Shown here: in pieces, positions 10,906-18,087 of the stretch
Layout of the letters: every line of letters starts with the position of its first letter
Position numbering within the stretch: the stretch's first letter is position 1
Origin: Arthrobacter sp. B2a2-09
GTDB taxonomy: Bacteria; Actinomycetota; Actinomycetes; Actinomycetales; Micrococcaceae
Length of the DNA: 64,000 bases
Reading direction: 5' to 3'
Assembly (NCBI RefSeq): GCF_027587375.1
Contig: NZ_JAMXIC010000002.1
Location: 355,386 to 419,385 of the forward strand
Program-made: the position numbers and the translations under genes
The notes under the pieces: generated by a model
What the model was told of the DNA's origin: nothing
Databases searched by the model: none
Seen by the model: the letters and a program-made list of their open reading frames with translations, nothing else

Positions 10906-10911
10906 GTCCCC

Positions 10912-11019
10912 ACCGGCTCCCAAGCCTCGCAAGCTCGGCTCGGGTCCCTCGCCGGCGTGGGCCCTACCGGCTCCCAAGCCTCGCAAGCTCGGCTCGGGTC
11001 CCTCGCCGGCGTGGGCCCT
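10912..11019. repeat. Two tandem copies of a 54-bp repeat after ilvE
   Basis: 10912-10965 is repeated essentially perfectly at 10966-11019. Each unit contains the core CTCCCAAGCCTCGC followed by AGCTCGGCTCGGG. The copies start six bases after the ilvE stop. The core resembles that of the five-copy array at 56647-56929, suggesting one repeat family. Confidence 0.85.
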
Positions 11020-11034
11020 GTCTTTGAGAGCGCC

Positions 11035-11073
11035 CGACGGCGGCCTCCCACTTTGGTGGGCGGGTCGCCGTCG
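11035..11073. terminator. Hairpin between convergent ilvE and SGNH genes
   Basis: CGACGGCG (11035-11042) pairs with CGCCGTCG (11066-11073), with an inner CCCAC/GTGGG stem, followed on the + strand by TCGTTTAA. Placed between convergent genes, it could terminate both transcripts. Confidence 0.65.
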
Positions 11074-11096
11074 TCGTTTAACCCGGGAGCGGGGTG

Positions 11097-11852
11097 TTAC
11101 TGGGCCTGGGTTTGTTGGATCCGCGGCTCGATGAGCGCTTCCATCTTGGCCTGCAGATACTGCTGGCCCGCCGCGGAAGGGTGATCGCCGTCGGGACCAA
11201 TGAGGTCGGCGGCATCGTCCATGATCCAGCCGAGGTCGATCGGATCAACGAAGTCGACGCCGGCTTTCAGCGCAGCGGATTTGTCCTGGTCGCGGATGTC
11301 GAGTCTTTCCGCCTCGGGCGTGCTCGTGTACGACGGCGGCCCGACCACCACGATGTCGGCGTGGGGAGCGCGCGACTTGACTGAGGCAAACGCCCGTGCG
11401 GCCGCAGCCTCGGTTTCTCCGGGGGAGGTGCCCATGTCATTCTCCGAACCAAAGAACAACACCAAGCGGGTCTCGTCGGTTACCGCTGTGTCCACTTGGG
11501 AACCGAAGGTCGATCCGTTCTCGCCGACACTGACATAGCCACTGCCATCCCGCGCGGCATTGACGATGGTCGCTTGGAACTGTTGAAAGCCGGGATCGTT
11601 CTCCACAAGATTGGGCCAGGCATCAGCAGGGGACGTGCCGTGACCCGTGCTGAGGGAGTCTCCGATGATCACCACTGTGGGCTGGACCGGGGCCGTGGCG
11701 GACCGGGGTCCGGCGTCGGAGGAACAGGCGCTCAGGACTGCGAGGACGGAAAGGCAGGCGGTGGCGATCGCCGTCGTCGTCCAGAGAAGTCCTCTTCGTC
11801 GGGTTTGATTCCGCAGCAATTCGACCACTCCTCCGCAACTGTCCACATTCAT
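11097..11852 (-). CDS. Secreted SGNH/GDSL-family esterase lipoprotein
   Basis: Probable exported hydrolase of 251 aa. The N-terminus has arginines, a hydrophobic stretch and a lipobox LSAC (about residues 39-42), so it is likely anchored by a lipidated cysteine. Block I GDSLSTG carries the nucleophile Ser, and near the C-terminus DGDHPSAAGQQ carries the Asp/His pair. A more distal start is possible because the first 20 residues (MNVDSCGGVVELLRN) precede the signal-like region. The substrate cannot be read from sequence. It is monocistronic and divergent from the MBL-fold gene. Confidence 0.85.
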   Translation of the reverse strand: MNVDSCGGVVELLRNQTRRRGLLWTTTAIATACLSVLAVLSACSSDAGPRSATAPVQPTVVIIGDSLSTGHGTSPADAWPNLVENDPGFQQFQATIVNAARDGSGYVSVGENGSTFGSQVDTAVTDETRLVLFFGSENDMGTSPGETEAAAARAFASVKSRAPHADIVVVGPPSYTSTPEAERLDIRDQDKSAALKAGVDFVDPIDLGWIMDDAADLIGPDGDHPSAAGQQYLQAKMEALIEPRIQQTQAQ

Positions 11853-11972
11853 CCGTCCCAGCGCCTTGGCACCATGCTACGTCGCGTGCCCCGCTTGCCT
11901 CTTGGTTCCAGCCTCGTGGCATCCGGCTCCCGTACCCGGGTCCGGCCACTTGGCGTGTGCCAAGATGGAGAA

Positions 11973-12755
11973 GTGAATCCGGTCAATGACGCCTCTTTCC
12001 AGAACAGCAGCCCCCTCACCCGCTCGCGGCTCGCGCCCAATCCGGGTCCGATGAGCCTCGACGGCACCAATTCGTATGTCATTGCCGCCCCGGACGCTGC
12101 CGGAGTTGTCGTCGTCGATCCCGGGCCGCTCGACGAATCGCACCTGGCGGCCTTGGCCGCGAGCGGAACGGTAGAGCTCGTTCTGATCACCCATCGCCAC
12201 AAGGACCATACCGAGGCCTCTGCGCGCTTCCATGAACTCACGGGTGCGCCCGTCCGCGCGGCGGATCCGGTGCACTGCCACGGTGGCGAACCGTTGCAGG
12301 GTGGCGAGGTCATCGAGGCTGCAGGGGTTGAGATCCGCGTGCTTGCCACGCCTGGCCATACTTCGGATTCAGTCTGCTTCCACCTTCCTGGCGACGGAGC
12401 GGATGGCTCTGTGCTGACGGGCGATACCATCCTGGGGCGTGGAACCACTGTCCTGGACTATCCCGATGGAAGGCTGGGGGACTATCTTTCCAGCCTCGAC
12501 ATACTCGAAAGCCTTGGTCCGGCAACCCTGTTGCCCGCACATGGACCCGTCCTGCCGGCTGTGGACGCCGTGTGCCGCGAGTATCGGGCGCACAGGGAGA
12601 TGCGGCTGGACCAGATCCGCGAAGCCCTGGCGCGACTTGGAACTCAGGCCGGGGTCCAGGCCGTCACCGATGCGGTGTACCCCGACGTCGATCCTTCCGT
12701 TCGTTGGGCAGCTGAAACCTCGGTTGCGGCGCAGTTGGACTATCTGCGCGGCTAG
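11973..12755 (+). CDS. MBL-fold metallo-hydrolase (LACTB2-like)
   Basis: Metallo-beta-lactamase-fold protein of 260 aa from the GTG at 11973 behind GATGGAGAA. It has the metal-binding motif HRHKDH (THRHKDHTEA), ATPGHTSDS, LTGDTILGRG and the late His in LPAHGPVL, with a C-terminal helical tail of the LACTB2/RNase-like group. An open frame extends upstream to 11496, but that part runs antisense to the esterase gene and is not credible. Function may be nuclease or thioesterase-like; I cannot decide. Confidence 0.85.
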   Translation: MNPVNDASFQNSSPLTRSRLAPNPGPMSLDGTNSYVIAAPDAAGVVVVDPGPLDESHLAALAASGTVELVLITHRHKDHTEASARFHELTGAPVRAADPVHCHGGEPLQGGEVIEAAGVEIRVLATPGHTSDSVCFHLPGDGADGSVLTGDTILGRGTTVLDYPDGRLGDYLSSLDILESLGPATLLPAHGPVLPAVDAVCREYRAHREMRLDQIREALARLGTQAGVQAVTDAVYPDVDPSVRWAAETSVAAQLDYLRG

Positions 12756-12811
12756 CGCACACCTCCGCAGCGCGCGCATACTGGCCGCTTGTGGACGGTA
12801 CGCTAGAAACC

Positions 12812-13588
12812 ATGCGTATCGCCCGGTTTGTTGTTGATTCTGATCCCATCTACGGCGTCGTCGAAGGGGAGCCCGGCAGTGAAGTCATCACTGTCATCCA
12901 CGGCGACCCTTTCTTCAACGGCGTCGAGCGGACTTCGGTCCGCCACAAGCTGGAAGACGTGCGCCTGCTGGCACCGATCATTCCGCGCAGCAAGGTCATC
13001 GGTGTCGGGCGGAACTTCGCCGAGCATGCCCGGGAACTGGGTAATGACGTCCCGCAGCATCCCCTCCTGTTCCTGAAGCCGAACACCGCCGTCGTTGGCC
13101 CCAACGATCCCATCGTGTTGCCGGAGTTCTCGGAGGAAGTCTCCTTTGAAGCGGAACTCTGCGTTGTCATTGGCCGCATTTGCAAGGATGTGCCCGAAGA
13201 TCGCGTGGACGATGTCATTTTCGGTTACACCTGCGGCAACGACCTCACGGCCCGCGACGTCCAGAAGACAGACTTGCAGTGGGCGCGTGCCAAGGGCTTT
13301 GACACCTCCGCGCCGCTCGGCCCGTGGATCGAGACGGAACTCGACCCCGAGGACCTGGCCATCAAGGGCTGGCTCAATGGTGAGCTCCGCCAGGACGGCA
13401 GCACCAACCAGATGATTCGCAGCGTTCGGGAGCTGGTCTCGATCGTTTCGCAGGCTTTCACCCTGCTTCCCGGAGATGTCATCATGACCGGGACTCCGGC
13501 CGGCGTCGGCCTGGTCCAGGAGGGCGACCGCTACGAGATCGAGATCGAAGGCATCGGCCGCTTGTCCAACCCGGTAGTCCGCCGCTAG
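12812..13588 (+). CDS. Fumarylacetoacetate hydrolase family protein
   Basis: FAH-fold enzyme of 258 aa from the ATG at 12812. Members cleave or decarboxylate 2-oxo acids with Mg2+. Visible motifs: [16 protein letters not shown], the metal-site run [33 protein letters not shown], and [19 protein letters not shown] near the C-terminus. There is no clear Shine-Dalgarno sequence and TACGCT lies 8 bp before the ATG, so a leaderless transcript is possible. Exact substrate (for example oxaloacetate or acylpyruvate) unknown. gltX follows after a terminator. Confidence 0.9.
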   Translation: MRIARFVVDSDPIYGVVEGEPGSEVITVIHGDPFFNGVERTSVRHKLEDVRLLAPIIPRSKVIGVGRNFAEHARELGNDVPQHPLLFLKPNTAVVGPNDPIVLPEFSEEVSFEAELCVVIGRICKDVPEDRVDDVIFGYTCGNDLTARDVQKTDLQWARAKGFDTSAPLGPWIETELDPEDLAIKGWLNGELRQDGSTNQMIRSVRELVSIVSQAFTLLPGDVIMTGTPAGVGLVQEGDRYEIEIEGIGRLSNPVVRR

Positions 13589-13608
13589 GCGATCCGACGC
13601 GGAAGGTA

Positions 13609-13647
13609 CGACGGCGGCACTCACCCGGGTGCCGCCGTCGGGCGTTT
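13609..13647 (+). terminator. Terminator after the FAH-family gene
   Basis: Perfect 12-bp stem CGACGGCGGCAC (13609-13620) with GTGCCGCCGTCG (13629-13640), an 8-nt loop, then GGCGTTT. It separates the gene from gltX. Confidence 0.75.
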
Positions 13648-13694
13648 CAAGCGGCGAAAGTCGAGCGGCGGCACGGGGTAAAGTTGGAACCATT

Positions 13695-15209
13695 ATGACT
13701 ACTGTTGCTGCGTCGAACTCTGCCGCCATTCCTGCCGTCAACGCCGAAACCCCGGTCCGCGTCCGGTTCTGCCCCTCACCCACGGGAACTCCGCACGTTG
13801 GGTTGATCCGTACGGCCCTCTTCAACTGGGCCTATGCGCGGCACACCGGTGGCAAGCTGGTTTTCCGGATCGAGGACACCGACTCGGCCCGCGACAGCGA
13901 GGAAAGCTACCACCAACTGCTTGACGCGCTGAAGTGGCTCGGCATCGACTGGGACGAGGGCGTCGAGGTTGGCGGACCGCACGAACCGTACCGCCAGTCG
14001 CAGCGCAGCGACATGTACCAGGACGTCATCGCCAAGCTCAAGGCCGGCGGTCACATCTATGAGTCGTACTCCACCCCCGAGGAGATCGAAGCACGGCACC
14101 GCGCCGCTGGCCGGGATCCCAAGCTCGGTTACGACGGCTTTGACCGCCACGTCACCGAGGAGCAGCTCGCCCAGTACAAGGCCGAAGGCCGCAATGCCGT
14201 GTTGCGCCTGCGCATGCCGGACGAGGACCTGACCTTCAACGACCTTGTGCGCGGTGAGATCACGTTCAAGGCGGGATCCGTGCCCGACTTCGCCGTGGTG
14301 CGTGCCAACGGGGCCCCGCTGTACACACTGGTGAACCCGGTTGATGACGCACTCATGGGCATCACCCACGTCCTCCGCGGCGAAGACCTGCTCAGCTCCA
14401 CCCCACGGCAGATCGCCCTCTACCGTGCTCTATACGCCATCGGCGTGGCTGAGTACATGCCCGAGTTCGGCCACCTTCCCTACGTCATGGGCCAGGGCAA
14501 CAAGAAGCTTTCCAAGCGCGATCCGGAATCCAGCCTGTTCCTGCACCGTGAACGTGGCTTCATCCGTGAAGGACTGCTCAACTACCTGTCCCTCCTGGGC
14601 TGGTCTTTGAGCGCAGACGAGGACATCTTCACCGTGGAGGAGCTCGTGGCCAACTTCGACATCCACGATGTCCTGGGCAACCCTGCGCGCTTCGATATCA
14701 AGAAGGCCGAAGCCATCAACGGAACGCACGTGCGCATGCTTGCTCCGGAGGATTTCCGTCAGCGGCTCGTGCCGTACCTGCGTGCCGCTGGCTTCGTCGG
14801 GGAGATCCTGACTCCGCGTCAGGAAGAGATCCTTGCCGAGTCCGCGCCGCTGGTCCAGGAGCGGATCACCCTGCTGGGCGAGGCTCCGGAGATGCTCGCC
14901 TTCCTGTTCAAGGACGACGACGCGATCGACGTCGCTGACGACGCCCGCAAGGGTCTCCCGGAGAACTTGAGCGACGTTTTGGACGCCGCGTTGGCTGCGC
15001 TGGAACCCCTCGCGGACTGGACAGCTGAAGGTATTCAGACAGCGCTCAAGCAGGCCCTGGTGGAGGATCTCGGCATCAAGCCGCGGCTCGCGTTCGGGCC
15101 CGTGCGCACGGCAATCTCCGGCCGCCGCATCTCGCCCCCGTTGTTCGAATCGATGGTCATCCTGGGCAAGGATTCCTCGCTCACCCGCTTGCGCTCGTTC
15201 CGCGGCTAG
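13695..15209 (+). CDS. gltX: Glutamyl-tRNA synthetase
   Basis: Charges tRNA-Glu; in most actinobacteria it also mischarges tRNA-Gln ahead of GatCAB amidation, and both tRNAs are encoded about 2.5 kb downstream. The 504-aa class I synthetase has the HIGH-type motif [17 protein letters not shown] near residue 30 and [11 protein letters not shown] near residue 275. The ATG at 13695 is chosen over an upstream in-frame ATG at 13629. TAAAGT at 13679-13684 is a possible -10 box only 10 bp before the ATG, so the message may be nearly leaderless. Confidence 0.97.
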   Translation: MTTVAASNSAAIPAVNAETPVRVRFCPSPTGTPHVGLIRTALFNWAYARHTGGKLVFRIEDTDSARDSEESYHQLLDALKWLGIDWDEGVEVGGPHEPYRQSQRSDMYQDVIAKLKAGGHIYESYSTPEEIEARHRAAGRDPKLGYDGFDRHVTEEQLAQYKAEGRNAVLRLRMPDEDLTFNDLVRGEITFKAGSVPDFAVVRANGAPLYTLVNPVDDALMGITHVLRGEDLLSSTPRQIALYRALYAIGVAEYMPEFGHLPYVMGQGNKKLSKRDPESSLFLHRERGFIREGLLNYLSLLGWSLSADEDIFTVEELVANFDIHDVLGNPARFDIKKAEAINGTHVRMLAPEDFRQRLVPYLRAAGFVGEILTPRQEEILAESAPLVQERITLLGEAPEMLAFLFKDDDAIDVADDARKGLPENLSDVLDAALAALEPLADWTAEGIQTALKQALVEDLGIKPRLAFGPVRTAISGRRISPPLFESMVILGKDSSLTRLRSFRG

Positions 15210-15221
15210 TTCAGGTACGCC

Positions 15222-15935
15222 GTGATCAGCGCATTTCATGAGTCATTCGGCACGGTCCGGGGTGTCCTGTTCGACATTGACGACACCCTGGTGGACCTTG
15301 AGTACGCCATGACAACGGCTCTGCGTGATGTGAGCGAACACCTCCTGCCCGGCCTGGACCAGGCCGGGTGGGAGAAGTTCGGACGGATTTTCACGCACGA
15401 AACCACGCATTTCTATGACCGATACCTCGCCGGTGAATTGACGTTCAACGAACAGCGACTCCTTCGTGGCCGTGCAGCGCTGGGGCATTTCGGCGTGGAA
15501 CTTGGGGGAGAGGACTCCCACACGTGGCTCAGTGACTATTCCCGCCTGCAGCCGAGTTATGTCAGGGCCTTCAGCGATGTCCGGCCCGTCCTCGACGCCC
15601 TTGACGCCGCGGGCATCCCCTACGGCGCCGTGAGCAACAACGTCCATGACTACCAGCGGGTCAAGCTCGACAGCGCTGGACTCGCCCGGATCTCGGTCCT
15701 TGTCGGCACGGACACCGTCGGTGTGCCCAAGCCGGACCCCGCCATTTACCTGGAAGGGGTCCGCCGCTTGGGCACCACCCCGGCTGAGACCCTCTTTGTG
15801 GGAGACAACCGCCTTCTCGACGCCGACGGCGCCACTGCCGCCGGATTGCTGGGCGTCTGGTTGAACCGCACGGGCGAGCTCGCCTCCGGCTTTTCCGGCC
15901 GGGAAATAGACTCTTTGACGCAACTGCTCGCCTGA
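15222..15935 (+). CDS. HAD-family phosphatase
   Basis: Haloacid-dehalogenase hydrolase of 237 aa. Motif I FDIDDTLVDLE near residue 17 carries the nucleophilic Asp. A helical cap follows. Motif II is VSNN, motif III is the Lys in GVPKPDP, and motif IV is GDNRLLDADGATAAG. It starts with GTG 12 bp after gltX and is probably cotranscribed. The closest functional theme is a phosphoglycolate- or nucleotide-phosphatase-like enzyme; the substrate cannot be assigned. It converges on the xxxLxxG-repeat gene with an 11-bp gap. Confidence 0.9.
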   Translation: MISAFHESFGTVRGVLFDIDDTLVDLEYAMTTALRDVSEHLLPGLDQAGWEKFGRIFTHETTHFYDRYLAGELTFNEQRLLRGRAALGHFGVELGGEDSHTWLSDYSRLQPSYVRAFSDVRPVLDALDAAGIPYGAVSNNVHDYQRVKLDSAGLARISVLVGTDTVGVPKPDPAIYLEGVRRLGTTPAETLFVGDNRLLDADGATAAGLLGVWLNRTGELASGFSGREIDSLTQLLA

Positions 15936-15946
15936 CACTTCCGCGA

Positions 15947-17410
15947 CTACGCGGCCAGCCGGAACTTCCGCAGGAAAACGAACGCTCCCACGGAACCCGC
16001 CCCCAGGACGCCCACAAGTCCAAGGGCAGTGCCGGTGTCCGACTTTTCGGCCATGCTCGACGGCGATACCGCCGCAGCTCCCTGGTGCAGTTCCGCGGTG
16101 CCCGCCGCGATTCGCGCGTTCCCGTCCGCGAGTTTGTCGGCACCGGTGGACAACTGGGCAGAGCCCGCGGCAAGTTTGGCATTTCCATCGGACAACTTGG
16201 AGGCGCCCGCTGCCAACGCAGTGGAGCCGTCCAGTAGACCGGGGGAGGACGGATCAGCAGGGCTGCCCTTGATTCCCGTCATCAACGAGTCCGTTCCCGC
16301 AGCCAAGCGGGACGTTCCGTCCGTCATGCTGGCGGTTGCCTTGAGGAGCCCCGGATGCTCAGGATCGCCCGGAACGCCGTCCATCCCCACGCGGATCTTT
16401 GCTGTCCCATCGGCGAGCATTTGTGTCCCCAGAACCACACCCGGGGACGCTGGATCCTGGCTGTTGAGCTTCTGGGCGAGAGTGGCGAAACCGGCCGTCA
16501 GCTTGCCGGTTCCTGCCGCGAGCTTCCCGGTGCCGTCGGCGAGCCGTCCGCTGCCGTCGTGCAGTTGTGCCGCTCCGGCCGAAAGCTGGCCCGCCCCGGC
16601 CTGCAATTGCGAGGCTCCGGCGTCAAGACGATGTGCCCCATCGTTGAGCGCATTGATCTGGGCTTTCAGCGCTGCGAGGGGCACCACGCCCTGGATGCCG
16701 TTGGCAGCGTCTGCGAGCTGTTGAAGCCCTTGGGCCAAGGCAGCGGAGCCTGTTCCCTTGGTGGGATCGTTTCCGGCTCCCGGGTAACCCTTGAGCTGAT
16801 CGGTGCCCGCTGCGAGCCTGGCGGAGCCCGCGTCGAGTTGGGCCGCACCGGCGTCGAGCTGGGCGGCTCCGTTGTTGAGCTGGTTCGCTCCGTTGTTTAG
16901 TTGGGTGGCGCCGTCGCCGAGGTTGTTCTCAGCGTTGCCTCCCGGCGTCGGAGTCAACGCCGCAGAAAGCTGTGCGGCACCGGCGGCGAGCTTCTGAGCG
17001 CCGTCGTCCACTTTGTAGACTCCCGGTGCAAGCTTGGCATTGACGTCATTCTGGATTTTCACGGCCCCTGTAGCGAGTTTGTCGGCTCCGTCCTTCAACT
17101 GCTGGGCCCCCGGGGCCAGTTTGCCTTGGATTCCGGTTTGGACTTTTGACGCGCCATCCGCCAGTTTGGCCGCACCTGTCCCGGCTTCCGCAGCTCCACC
17201 TGCAAGCCTTGCCGCGCCGTCCTTGAGCTGGCCGGCGCCGGCAGATGCCTGGCCTGCGCCGTCATCCAGCTGCGCCGACCCTGCCGCGATCTTCCCGATG
17301 ACCAAGGTGTAGAAGCCGAGGAGTGCGATCAGCAGGAGTGCGAGTACGGCAATAGCGATTATCTGTGCGCGGCTTCGTGTTCTGCTGGCAATGGCAGGGT
17401 TCGGTGTCAT
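15947..17410 (-). CDS. Membrane-anchored xxxLxxG-repeat protein (YhgE/Pip-like)
   Basis: 487 aa from the ATG at 17410 behind GAGAGGA. It has one N-terminal helix (about residues 14-36, IIAIAVLALLLIALLGFYTLVIG), then more than 400 residues of heptad-like repeats of the type GAxxLxxGAxxLxxG, and a C-terminal helix (TALGLVGVLGAGSVGAFVFL) followed by basic residues. The repeats match the pattern of extracytoplasmic xxxLxxG repeats in YhgE/Pip and some MMPL-associated proteins, which form long coiled or beta-like stalks. The ABC-2-like helices of full YhgE proteins are missing, so it may be a stalk or export accessory. Function unknown. Confidence 0.8.
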   Translation of the reverse strand: MTPNPAIASRTRSRAQIIAIAVLALLLIALLGFYTLVIGKIAAGSAQLDDGAGQASAGAGQLKDGAARLAGGAAEAGTGAAKLADGASKVQTGIQGKLAPGAQQLKDGADKLATGAVKIQNDVNAKLAPGVYKVDDGAQKLAAGAAQLSAALTPTPGGNAENNLGDGATQLNNGANQLNNGAAQLDAGAAQLDAGSARLAAGTDQLKGYPGAGNDPTKGTGSAALAQGLQQLADAANGIQGVVPLAALKAQINALNDGAHRLDAGASQLQAGAGQLSAGAAQLHDGSGRLADGTGKLAAGTGKLTAGFATLAQKLNSQDPASPGVVLGTQMLADGTAKIRVGMDGVPGDPEHPGLLKATASMTDGTSRLAAGTDSLMTGIKGSPADPSSPGLLDGSTALAAGASKLSDGNAKLAAGSAQLSTGADKLADGNARIAAGTAELHQGAAAVSPSSMAEKSDTGTALGLVGVLGAGSVGAFVFLRKFRLAA

Positions 17411-17528
17411 GGGCAATTCCTCTCGATGACTTCCTGACGGCGGCGCTGCTGCCAGGGATCCCCCCATGTGACGCAGCTAACAGGCGGCTTGGCCTGCAGC
17501 TGTGCCACGAAACAAGTGTGTGGCGTGA

Positions 17529-17557
17529 GTTACCGATTGGTAACTTACCGAGAGTAA
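17529..17557. promoter_or_regulatory. Palindromic operator, TetR-like
   Basis: GTTACCGATTGGTAAC (17529-17544) is a perfect 6-bp-arm inverted repeat, directly abutted by a second one (TTAC-CGAGA-GTAA, 17543-17555 region). It lies about 120 bp upstream of the xxxLxxG-repeat gene. Size and symmetry resemble TetR-family operators, but no TetR gene lies in the window, so the regulator is unknown. Apart from this site and the tRNA promoter the 332-bp stretch 17411-17742 shows nothing else I can support. Confidence 0.6.
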
Positions 17558-17648
17558 ACCTATGATCCTGTCGATTGCAAGGGTTTTGTCGACGTCGGCT
17601 GATTGCCGGGGGTGTTGCCTGGGGCGGGCGCGGGCCAGCGGGCTCGAT

Positions 17649-17677
17649 TTGTGTGCATCGAAAGTCTCGGGTAAAGT
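17649..17677 (+). promoter_or_regulatory. Promoter for the tRNA-Gln/tRNA-Glu unit
   Basis: TTGTGT (17649-17654), a 17-bp spacer and TAAAGT (17672-17677) make a reasonable sigma-70-type promoter about 65 bp before tRNA-Gln. Confidence 0.55.
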
Positions 17678-17742
17678 AATTACTCGTGCTGAGGGGCACG
17701 GAGCGAAGGTTTAGGCCATCGAATCCGGCCTAAAAGCGCCAA

Positions 17743-17814
17743 TGGGATATGGTGTAATTGGCAACACTACGGTTTCTGGTACCGTCATTCTAGGTTCGAG
17801 TCCTGGTATCCCAG
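17743..17814 (+). tRNA. tRNA-Gln (anticodon CUG)
   Basis: Full cloverleaf of 72 nt: acceptor TGGGATA/TATCCCA, D stem GTGT/ACAC, anticodon stem ACGGT/ACCGT with loop TTCTGGT (CTG at 34-36), T arm CTAGG-TTCGAGT-CCTGG, discriminator G. The CCA end is not encoded. Confidence 0.96.
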
Positions 17815-17883
17815 CTCTGAATAATCCGCATATTTGTGCGGGAATTTGGAGTTTCGAATCGGTTCGCTGATTTGAAACCAAGT

Positions 17884-17932
17884 TGAATGTATGAAATACT
17901 CATTCAGCTTGAATGCCGGAAGCGGTATTCAA
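17884..17932 (+). other. Two adjacent hairpins between the tRNA genes
   Basis: TGAATG...CATTCA (17884-17907 region) and TTGAATGCCG-GAAG-CGGTATTCAA (17909-17932, one G-T wobble) lie in an unusually AT-rich 156-bp spacer. They may be processing signals of a joint tRNA transcript. Function inferred only. Confidence 0.4.
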
Positions 17933-17970
17933 AAGTGCGGTAATTGGAAGTGCAAGTAGTTCAAGTGCAA

Positions 17971-18043
17971 GGCCCCATCGTATAGCGGCCTAGTACGCTG
18001 CCCTCTCACGGCGGTAACGCGGGTTCGAATCCCGCTGGGGTCA
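17971..18043 (+). tRNA. tRNA-Glu (anticodon CUC)
   Basis: 73 nt: acceptor GGCCCCA/TGGGGTC (one G-U pair), anticodon stem CTGCC/GGCGG with loop CTCTCAC (CTC at 34-36), T arm GCGGG-TTCGAAT-CCCGC, discriminator A, CCA not encoded. It lies 156 bp after tRNA-Gln and 8 bp before a strong terminator. Confidence 0.96.
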
Positions 18044-18050
18044 CAACATG

Positions 18051-18087
18051 AATCCCCCGGAACCAATCGGTTCCGGGGGATTTTTCT
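18051..18087 (+). terminator. Terminator of the tRNA unit, split by an intron
   Basis: AATCCCCCGGAACC (18051-18064) pairs with GGTTCCGGGGGATT (18069-18082) around AATC, followed by TTTCT and then the intron boundary. It is the 5' exon of the group II intron. The T-tract would read TTTTTCTTTG without the intron. Confidence 0.93.
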
